Shown here: positions 57,959 to 64,000 of the stretch, one piece after another
Layout: every line of letters starts with the position of its first letter
How positions within the stretch are numbered: position 1 is the stretch's first letter
Origin: Comamonadaceae bacterium
GTDB lineage: Bacteria > Pseudomonadota > Gammaproteobacteria > Burkholderiales > Burkholderiaceae_C
Assembly (NCBI GenBank): GCA_947375135.1
Contig: CANCER010000012.1
Coordinates: forward strand, 36,664-100,663
Length of the DNA stretch: 64,000 bases
Direction of reading: 5' to 3'
Translations under genes and position numbers: made by a program
The notes under the pieces: model-generated
What the model was told of the DNA's origin: nothing
Database searches by the model: none
Seen by the model: only the letters and a program-made list of their open reading frames with translations

Positions 57959-57992
57959 AGCCCCGCCTGTGCAAACAGCCGGGGCTTTTTTC
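57959..57992 (+). terminator. Rho-independent terminator after the yceI operon
   Basis: AGCCCCG-CCTG (from 57959) pairs with CAG-CCGGGGCT (to 57986) with one mismatch, followed by T6. It sits 29 bp after the second yceI stop. Confidence 0.9.
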
Positions 57993-58044
57993 CTGCCGAC
58001 TCCTAACGCCATCCTGATGCCTGGGGTGCTAACCTGCACGCACC

Positions 58045-59535
58045 ATGCAAGCAACGCCATCCTCCTCCCGACCGCGCTGGGTTGCCTGGCTGGCGGTAGG
58101 GGCCTATCTGGGGGCCGCCACGGCGGGCGGCTTTTTGCTCGACCACCATGTTTCGCTCACCAGCCAAGCCATGCTCTACGTGCTGGTGGTCGTGCTGGCC
58201 GCTTACACCCTGGACTTTTTGCCCTCGCTCCTGTGCGCTGTGGGAGCCGTCACCGCCTTCAACTTCTTCTTTGTGCCGCCGCGCTGGACCTTTGAAGTCG
58301 ACAGCCAGGAACACCTGATTTCCCTCTTTGTCATGCTGCTGGTGGCGCTGATCATCAGCCAGCAAGCAGCCGCCCTGCGGCGTGAAAACCGGCTGGCCCA
58401 CCTGAACGCCCTGCGCGCCACCCAGTTGCAAATGTTGGCCACCCAACTGGCCGACACCCGCAGTGTGGCCGGCGTGACGGAGTCCGGCCAAGAGGCGTTT
58501 GCGCAGGCCTTTGCGGGCCCCTGCATCCTGGCGCTGTTGCCACAAGACCCCTCCACCGCATTCGCACCCGGCGCAGACCCCGCTGTGCGCGACGGGCTAC
58601 AGACCTGCATGCGCGAGGCTGCTGCACTGGGCCCGGGCACCGGGCGTTGGCCGGGCCTGAACGCCTGGTACCTGCCGCTGGGCAACCGGAACCAGATGGA
58701 AGGCGCCGTGTGCGTTCAGAACATTGACGCCGCAGACCTGGCCGGGCGCGAACACGCCCAGGCGCTGTGCGCGCTGCTGGCACAAACCCTGTGGCGCCTG
58801 CGCCTTTCGCAAGACATGCAGAAATCCCAAGCCGAGGCCCAGCGCCAGCAGGTGCAAAGCACCTTTCTCGCCGCCATCTCGCACGACTTGCGCACCCCGC
58901 TGGCCGCCGTGGTGGGCGCCGCCTCCGCCCTGCAAACCCAGGGCGACAAACTCGATGCGGCCGAACAGGCTCGCCTGCTGGGCAGCATCGTCAGCGAAGC
59001 CAGCTACCTCTCCACCATCACTGAAAACACCCTGCAGCTCGTGCAACTGACCAATGCCGCACAGCCCCCCCGGCGCGACTGGGAGTCCATGGAAGAAATG
59101 GTGGGCACCGTGCTTGCCCGCATGCGCGTGCGTGACAGCGCCCGGCGCATCCAGTCCCGCATACCCGAAGGCCTGCCACTCATCCGGGTGGACCCCGTGC
59201 TCATTGCCCAACTCATCGCCAACCTGCTGGACAACGCCCTCAAGTACAGCACCGGCACCATCGTGCTGCAGGCCAGCCTGAGCGACAGCGCCCTGCAAGT
59301 CTGCGTGAAAGACCGTGGCCCGGCCATCCCCCCCGCGTTGCAGCAAAGCATCTTCCTGCCCTACTCCCGCAACGACCAGTCCGGCCAGCGCGGAGCCGGT
59401 CTGGGCCTGGCCTTGGGGCGCGTGATTGCCTCCGTGCATGGCGGCAGCCTGAGCCTGCACCCGCGCCGGGGCGGGGGCAACAGCTTTTGCCTGCGCCTGC
59501 CGCTCAGCGCACAACCCGCCGGGGAACTTCCATGA
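58045..59535 (+). CDS. KdpD-like sensor histidine kinase lacking the N-terminal KdpD and Usp domains
   Basis: A 496-aa kinase. Four membrane helices (about 12-32, 41-57, 58-78, 90-107) form a DUF4118 domain (VAAYTLDFLP-like, NFFFVPPRWTFEVDSQEH). A GAF-like region is about 145-250. HisKA has His280 in ISHDLRTPLAAVVGAAS, and the ATPase domain has NLLDNALKYS and GAGLGLALGRVI. This is the C-terminal half of KdpD; the 350-plus residue cytoplasmic N-terminus is absent. It overlaps the response regulator gene by 4 bp. No kdpFABC genes are present. Confidence 0.9.
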   Translation: MQATPSSSRPRWVAWLAVGAYLGAATAGGFLLDHHVSLTSQAMLYVLVVVLAAYTLDFLPSLLCAVGAVTAFNFFFVPPRWTFEVDSQEHLISLFVMLLVALIISQQAAALRRENRLAHLNALRATQLQMLATQLADTRSVAGVTESGQEAFAQAFAGPCILALLPQDPSTAFAPGADPAVRDGLQTCMREAAALGPGTGRWPGLNAWYLPLGNRNQMEGAVCVQNIDAADLAGREHAQALCALLAQTLWRLRLSQDMQKSQAEAQRQQVQSTFLAAISHDLRTPLAAVVGAASALQTQGDKLDAAEQARLLGSIVSEASYLSTITENTLQLVQLTNAAQPPRRDWESMEEMVGTVLARMRVRDSARRIQSRIPEGLPLIRVDPVLIAQLIANLLDNALKYSTGTIVLQASLSDSALQVCVKDRGPAIPPALQQSIFLPYSRNDQSGQRGAGLGLALGRVIASVHGGSLSLHPRRGGGNSFCLRLPLSAQPAGELP

Positions 59536-60218
59536 GCCTACGCGTACTCGTCGTGGAAGACGACTCTGAAATCCGGGCGCTGATTCAGTCCTCGCTGTCC
59601 GTCGAAGGCTTCACGGTGCAAACCGCCGTCTCCCTCAGCGAAGCCGCAGCCCTGATCCGCCACGACTTGCCCGACATCCTGGTGCTGGACCTCGGCCTGC
59701 CCGATGGAGACGGCCTCAGCCTGGTGCAGGAAGTACGCAAGACCCACAGCCTGCCCATCCTCATCGTCTCGGCGCGGCACCAGGAGGCACAAAAAATTCA
59801 GGCGCTCGACGCCGGCGCGGACGACTACCTGGTCAAACCCTTTAGCGTGGGCGAGTTGCTGGCCCGCATCCGTGTAGCACTGCGCCACCGCGGCACCGCC
59901 CTCGCGGCAGCCGTCACCACCCATGCGCTCGAAGACCTGCAGATCGACCTCACCAGCCGCCTGGTCACTGTGAACGGACGACCCGTGCACCTCACCCCCA
60001 CCGAGTTCAACCTGCTCGCACGCCTGGTGCGCAGCGCCGGCCGGGTGGTCACCCACCGGCAATTGCTCAGCGACGTGTGGGGGGCGGGATACACCGAACA
60101 CACCCACTACCTGCGCCTGTACATGGGGCAATTGCGCGCCAAGATCGAGAAAGACCCGGCCGAGCCGCGCCACCTGTTGACCGAAACCGGCGTCGGCTAC
60201 CGCCTGGCCACCGGCTGA
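59532..60218 (+). CDS. KdpE-like OmpR-family response regulator
   Basis: A 228-aa regulator. The receiver has the acidic pair in VLVVEDDSEIRALI, phospho-Asp53 (ILVLDLGLPDGDG) and the switch Lys in DDYLVKPFSVGELLARI. The winged helix is about 130-226 (HLTPTEFNLLARLVRSAGRVVTHRQLLSDVWG, HYLRLYMGQLRAKIE), as in KdpE. ATG 59532 overlaps the kinase stop. The partner is the adjacent kinase; targets are unknown here. Confidence 0.92.
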   Translation: MSLRVLVVEDDSEIRALIQSSLSVEGFTVQTAVSLSEAAALIRHDLPDILVLDLGLPDGDGLSLVQEVRKTHSLPILIVSARHQEAQKIQALDAGADDYLVKPFSVGELLARIRVALRHRGTALAAAVTTHALEDLQIDLTSRLVTVNGRPVHLTPTEFNLLARLVRSAGRVVTHRQLLSDVWGAGYTEHTHYLRLYMGQLRAKIEKDPAEPRHLLTETGVGYRLATG

Positions 60219-60223
60219 TCCGT

Positions 60224-63049
60224 TTAACGAAGCTGGCGGGTCATGTCAAACAGGCTCACGCTGCGGTTCAGGCGTGCACCGCCGTCGCGCGTCAGCGGGT
60301 TCCAGACCACATTGGCAACCCCGGGCGCCGACTTGGGCAGCATCACGTCAAACGGAATGCTCACGTAAATGCCCTTGTCAAAACTGCCTTCGCCAAACTG
60401 CTCGGCCGACACATTCGTCCGAGTGGCCCAGGCACCTATCGCCGTGCCATTGCGAAACACGTGCTTGACGTCCAGCGTGGCACCCGTATCGCCGGCCAGG
60501 TACTGCCCGGCACTGAGCTTGACCTGCACATCGTTCCAGCCCGTGTCCCAATACACCGTGGCGTGGCCCGTGTTGACCTGGTAGTCGCGCACAGCAAAGT
60601 TCTGTGCAAAGTCGCGCTGGCGCACCCGGTTCACATCCACACCCAAGGCCAGCTTGCTTTGCCAGGGGCGGTAAAGCCACTCGCCGCCCACACCGGCGTA
60701 CATGTCCTCCAACAGGCCGCCATAGACGCTGGCATAGTGGCCCGCGCCCAGGTCTTCCACATGCGTGAGCTGCAACACCGGCATGGTGAGCTGTGAAGTG
60801 GTCACATATTCGCGCGCATAGGTACGCACACGGGGCAAGTTGCTGGGCGCGTCGTACTTGAAGCCTTCGTAGTTGTCCAAGAGCCGGGCATTCACGCTCC
60901 CACTCAGCCAGGTGCCGGGCGTGAAGCGCTTTTCCAGCTTCGCCTGCAGCCCCACCTCGTAGAGCAAGAAACCATCCGGCCCGCCCAAAATCTGGCTGTA
61001 GCTCGGGCCCCACTCGATGTTCAGCAGGGTATCCATCGGCTTGCTGTAAACCGGCACCTCGCCGGCGGCCACCGGGACGGCGCGGCCCGGGCTGACGACT
61101 TCAGCAGCCAACTTTAAAGCCGGTACCTGCGCCTGGGTGCGCTGTGCCACCCACTCCACCCGGTCCACCGCAATGTTCGACAAAGCCACGCCGCGCTGCT
61201 GCAGCTGAAACTCAAAATGCTTCACCGATCCCGGTGCCAGGTCGTGCAACACGGCAATGGCGCGCTGCACCCGCTCTTGCACAAACAAGGTGTCGTCACT
61301 CTCCACCGTGACGGTCAGGGTGCTGAAGTGCTGGTCCAACGCCAGCACCGTCCAGCCCGTGTATTTGCCCACGGCCTGTGCCACTGCACGCCAGGCGGCC
61401 GGTGTCAGCGGGGCTGACACCGCATTCGCTGCAGGCAAAGGCTGCACCCGTGGCAAGGCCGGGTCCATCACCTTGGGCGACTCCAGTTTGTCCAACGCCG
61501 CATGCAAAGTCACACCGAACCCAAGCCGCTCACCCCGCTCCCAACTGGCGCTGAGATCCACGTAGGGCGAGTAGCGGAACACCGCCCCCACGTTCAGCGG
61601 GCTGGACGCAGGCAGACGCGTGCCAAAGGGCTCGTTGCGGTAGTCGTTACCGTCAAGCTCCGCCTTCAGAATCAGGCCATTCACCGGCGAATGCCACTGC
61701 ACCCCGCCAAACAGCGCTGCATTGCCACGGAACATGCCGGTGGTACTGACTACACCGCCCTCGCCCACATTTGGCGCGGGACGGGTTTTGAAACCCTCGC
61801 CCAGGAAGGCCAAAGGCGCGGTGATGTTGCCCCGCCCACCCAAATAGCCCCAGCCCAAGCCTGCGCTGGCATCCCAGTTGCCCCAGCGCTTGCTGGCCAC
61901 CAGGTACTCGCCCGAGAAAAGCCCGGTGCCACCGATATCGCGCAGGCCCACGGCCAGTTGCGGCGTCAAGGCCCCCTCCTCCAGCAGCCTCAGCTTCAGG
62001 TCAATCGACTTGTCCTTGTACGTCTGCCCGCCGGCAATGGCGGGGCCGTACAACTGGTTGGCAATGTCGGTGTACCGAAAACCCAGCTCCAACCACTCCA
62101 GAGGCTGCAACATCACATTGAAGTTTGTGTAAGGCGAGACGCCGCTGAAATTCAGGCGCATATCGCCCGCGCGTTCCATGCGGGCCGAGGGGGTTTGCAG
62201 CAGGCCGATATCACCCCAGTTACTGGACGTCAGCGCCTGGTCGCGCGCGGGCCTGGACATTGCGGCGTTTTGCGGAAATGCCGCAGTGCGATAGGCCAGG
62301 CCCAGAGCGGGCAACACCACTTCGGCCGGTAACTGGGTTGCCAAGAACTGCGCCAGATTGCTGGAAGTAGCCTGTGACACGCCCGCATTCCTGCCCGGCG
62401 CCCATAGCCAGGCGCCCGGGCCGGGCTCGTCCTGCGCTTGCTCGTTCCAGGGCGCCACACCAAAGTGGGTCACCCGTCCATCCGGCTGCGCCAGCCAGAC
62501 CCCATCCGCAGCCGTACCGGGCGCGGGCTTGCCGGCCTCTGACGCGCAGAGCACCAAGTAGTCTCTGGCAGAAAAACCCGGGCGATGGGGCACCAGGCAC
62601 ACGTCCCCCGTCTCGGCTAGCACCGCTACCTGTGCCGGGCGTGGCAGCAACTCCACCTGCTGGTCGCTTCCCAGCACCGGGTCCTCCTGCGGGGAGGCCT
62701 GCAACCAGCGCGCATCGTGTTGCGCCAAAGCCAGCCGCCCGGTCACGGGCAAACGGCCCAGCCACTGCGCCAGGGCTGGCAGGGCGCCCAACTGCTCCAC
62801 CACGGCACGTTGCAACTGCTCCTGCGACGGCCGCTGGGCGTTCACCCGCCAGTGCAAGGACGTGAAATCGGTGTCTGTGCTGGCATTGCGCAACAGACAA
62901 TCGCTCAAACGCTCCCCCGGCACGATCGCCTGGGCAGGCACCGTGGTAGCCACCGAGCCCGCAGCCTGCGCCATGGCAGACATGCTGCACACCGCCGCCG
63001 AAACACACAACGCCAGCAGTCGGACTGCACCCATCGTTTGCAACTTCAC
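60224..63049 (-). CDS. GfcC-like domain fused to GfcD/YjbH-like outer-membrane protein
   Basis: A 941-aa exported protein. The GTG start at 63049 overlaps the upstream stop (GTGA) and has GGAAG 7 nt before it; it gives a clean signal peptide of 27 aa ending AMA. Residues about 46-240 resemble periplasmic GfcC/YjbG (LPVTGRLALAQHDARWLQ, PVLGSDQQVELLPRPAQVAVL, DYLVLC, VWLAQPDGRV). From about 275 it is YjbH (GDIGLLQTPSARMERAGDMRLNF, PLEWLELGFRYTDIANQLYG), ending GIYVSIPFDVMLPKSAPG. In E. coli these are two proteins of a polysaccharide export operon. ATG 63034 is an alternative start. Confidence 0.85.
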   Translation of the reverse strand: MKLQTMGAVRLLALCVSAAVCSMSAMAQAAGSVATTVPAQAIVPGERLSDCLLRNASTDTDFTSLHWRVNAQRPSQEQLQRAVVEQLGALPALAQWLGRLPVTGRLALAQHDARWLQASPQEDPVLGSDQQVELLPRPAQVAVLAETGDVCLVPHRPGFSARDYLVLCASEAGKPAPGTAADGVWLAQPDGRVTHFGVAPWNEQAQDEPGPGAWLWAPGRNAGVSQATSSNLAQFLATQLPAEVVLPALGLAYRTAAFPQNAAMSRPARDQALTSSNWGDIGLLQTPSARMERAGDMRLNFSGVSPYTNFNVMLQPLEWLELGFRYTDIANQLYGPAIAGGQTYKDKSIDLKLRLLEEGALTPQLAVGLRDIGGTGLFSGEYLVASKRWGNWDASAGLGWGYLGGRGNITAPLAFLGEGFKTRPAPNVGEGGVVSTTGMFRGNAALFGGVQWHSPVNGLILKAELDGNDYRNEPFGTRLPASSPLNVGAVFRYSPYVDLSASWERGERLGFGVTLHAALDKLESPKVMDPALPRVQPLPAANAVSAPLTPAAWRAVAQAVGKYTGWTVLALDQHFSTLTVTVESDDTLFVQERVQRAIAVLHDLAPGSVKHFEFQLQQRGVALSNIAVDRVEWVAQRTQAQVPALKLAAEVVSPGRAVPVAAGEVPVYSKPMDTLLNIEWGPSYSQILGGPDGFLLYEVGLQAKLEKRFTPGTWLSGSVNARLLDNYEGFKYDAPSNLPRVRTYAREYVTTSQLTMPVLQLTHVEDLGAGHYASVYGGLLEDMYAGVGGEWLYRPWQSKLALGVDVNRVRQRDFAQNFAVRDYQVNTGHATVYWDTGWNDVQVKLSAGQYLAGDTGATLDVKHVFRNGTAIGAWATRTNVSAEQFGEGSFDKGIYVSIPFDVMLPKSAPGVANVVWNPLTRDGGARLNRSVSLFDMTRQLR

Positions 63050-63750
63050 TTTGTCACTTCCACCAGCGGCCAGCGCTGCAATTTCATACAAAAATCAGGC
63101 GCCAGGCACTGCTCGGAATACACGATGGCGGGCTTGCCCCCGCGCTGCCCCAAGGCAAACCAGGCATCCGGCAGCGCCGCAGCGCCTTGCCCGTTCAGCG
63201 GCGTTGCGGCTTCACGGAACCACTGGTAGCCCTGCGCTGTTGCCAGCGGCAAGGTGTCGGGCAAATCCAGCGGCGGCAGTCCCTGCCAGGCACTCAACTG
63301 CACCCGCTCCCGGATGCCAAAGCGGTAGCCCGGCATCTCATCGTGCTGGCGCTCATAGCTTACGCCTTGGGGGCCGACCGCAGACCAGGCAACAGGCGGC
63401 GGCTCGAAGTGCACGCCAGCCCAGCTACGCAAGGTGCCCGTGCTACCCACCACGCGGCCGTTCTGCAGACGAACCGTCTCCCCGCGACCGGAGTACCACA
63501 CCTCCACCGGCCCCAGAGGGTGAACCTCCACATAGCCCAGCACCAGCAAACCCGGCGGATGCCCCTGCACCTGCACGCGCAGATAGGTGAAACGGGGGTC
63601 CGGCTGCCGGGGAATCAAGTCCTTGCTAATTCCCGTGCCGGCCGTGGCAAACAAACCTTGTATCGCGTCTGCCGAAGGCGACGTGGTGGTGGCGCAGCCG
63701 CCCACAACCAAGCCAAGAAGCACACCGACTGAAAGAAAAATTGGACGCAA
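63046..63750 (-). CDS. GfcB/YjbF-family lipoprotein
   Basis: A 234-aa outer-membrane lipoprotein with a lipobox ending VVGGC. The YjbF/GfcB pattern is present: YLRVQVQGHPPGLLVLGYVE, VEVWYSGRGETVRLQNGRVVGSTG and WFREAATPL. The start is TTG 63750, since an in-frame stop lies just upstream; AGG is placed 6 nt before it. It is coupled to the GfcC-YjbH gene by a 4-bp overlap, as in yjbEFGH and gfcABCD operons for exopolysaccharide. Confidence 0.87.
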   Translation of the reverse strand: MRPIFLSVGVLLGLVVGGCATTTSPSADAIQGLFATAGTGISKDLIPRQPDPRFTYLRVQVQGHPPGLLVLGYVEVHPLGPVEVWYSGRGETVRLQNGRVVGSTGTLRSWAGVHFEPPPVAWSAVGPQGVSYERQHDEMPGYRFGIRERVQLSAWQGLPPLDLPDTLPLATAQGYQWFREAATPLNGQGAAALPDAWFALGQRGGKPAIVYSEQCLAPDFCMKLQRWPLVEVTK

Positions 63751-63775
63751 ACATCACCTGCAAAAAATAGCACGC

Positions 63776-63800
63776 AAAAAAAAGGCACCGCAAGGTGCCT
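63776..63800 (-). terminator. Terminator or attenuator between the yjbE-like and yjbF-like genes
   Basis: On the minus strand AGGCACC (63800-63794) pairs with GGTGCCT (63789-63783) around a 4-nt loop, followed by a run of eight T ending at 63776. It lies 18 bp after the stop of the small upstream gene and 26 bp before the lipoprotein start, so it could cut down read-through from one to the other. Confidence 0.85.
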
Positions 63801-63817
63801 CGCTGGCTTCGTACAAA

Positions 63818-64000
63818 TTACTTCGTACCGGTGGTACTAGAAGTTGCCTTGCTGGAAGCCAAAAAAACGGTGGCGCTCACAGCCACAAAGGTTGCCGCAG
63901 CCACCGACACGCCACCCACGGCAGCACCCGCCGCGCCACCTGCGCCTGCACCCACAACAACTTCCGTTTGGGCAAATGCCGAAGAACCCATCAGAGCAGC
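63818..64000 (-). CDS. GfcA/YjbE-like small exported protein (5' end cut by window edge)
   Basis: The visible 60 residues begin within a signal peptide (GSSAFA before QTE), then a Gly/Ala/Val-rich hydrophobic stretch (VVVGAGAGGAAGAAVGG, VAAATFVAVSATVFL) and a Ser/Thr-rich tail ending TTGTK. YjbE and GfcA are small, Gly-, Ser- and Thr-rich exported proteins at the head of these operons, so position and composition both fit. The start lies beyond base 64000. Similarity is compositional, so the family call is tentative. Confidence 0.6.
   Translation of the reverse strand, partial: AALMGSSAFAQTEVVVGAGAGGAAGAAVGGVSVAAATFVAVSATVFLASSKATSSTTGTK

Overview
The window looks like core chromosome from a GC-rich betaproteobacterium of the Burkholderiales, most probably the Comamonadaceae, and Rhodoferax or a close relative is my best guess. 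The basis is the mix of genes: a PriB-containing rpsF-priB-rpsR-rplI-dnaB block, alaA-hom-thrC-moeA-moaD-moaE-clpB in one run, the surE-pcm-nlpD-rlmD block, and a quinol:fumarate reductase frdABCD operon that points to a facultative anaerobe. I see no phage, insertion sequence, CRISPR array, rRNA or tRNA.

Layout. 1-7.7 kb: a polyamine cluster. It holds a PotF-like binding protein (cut by the left edge), a putrescine-type aminotransferase, a PuuA-like gamma-glutamylputrescine synthetase, a divergent MocR regulator, a PuuB-like oxidase and an agmatinase. Together they could take up polyamines, convert agmatine to putrescine and start both known putrescine degradation routes. 7.9-10 kb: a DMT exporter, an RraA-like protein and a histone-H1-like/SWIB fusion. 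10.1-15.8 kb: a complete dipeptide/oligopeptide ABC importer (dppBCDFA order). 15.8-16.2 kb: a convergent gap with a candidate small cysteine protein. 16.2-22.7 kb: formate-THF ligase, a frameshifted flavin amine oxidase, and frdDCBA with an FNR/ANR-like box upstream. 22.9-28.9 kb: a large hybrid histidine kinase, a DMT and an MFS transporter. 28.9-37.7 kb: clpB, molybdopterin genes, threonine synthase, homoserine dehydrogenase and AlaA transaminase. 37.8-40.7 kb: a Mth938-like protein, a Bcp peroxiredoxin and a PIN-PhoH ATPase. 40.7-43.8 kb: dnaB and the S6-PriB-S18-L9 operon, with DnaA-box-like 9-mers between them. 43.9-50.9 kb: a fused sodium:solute symporter, PEP synthase with its divergent regulator kinase, a HbpS/GlcG-like protein and a Bax-inhibitor-1 protein. 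51-55 kb: rlmD, nlpD, pcm and surE, with rpoS missing from its usual place. 55-58 kb: a quinone oxidoreductase, cytochrome b561 and two YceI proteins. 58-60.2 kb: an orphan KdpD/KdpE-like pair with a short kinase. 60.2-64 kb: a gfc/yjb exopolysaccharide operon in which GfcC and GfcD/YjbH are one protein.

Most genes are ordinary housekeeping genes. The most unusual points are the nlpD-rlmD junction without rpoS, the amine oxidase broken by an apparent 17-nt deletion, the GfcC-YjbH fusion, the symporter fusion with an EF-hand-like loop, the small Cys-rich ORF at 16.0 kb, and the DnaA-box-like cluster ahead of dnaB. All functional calls come from reading protein sequences against remembered family features; no database search was run.
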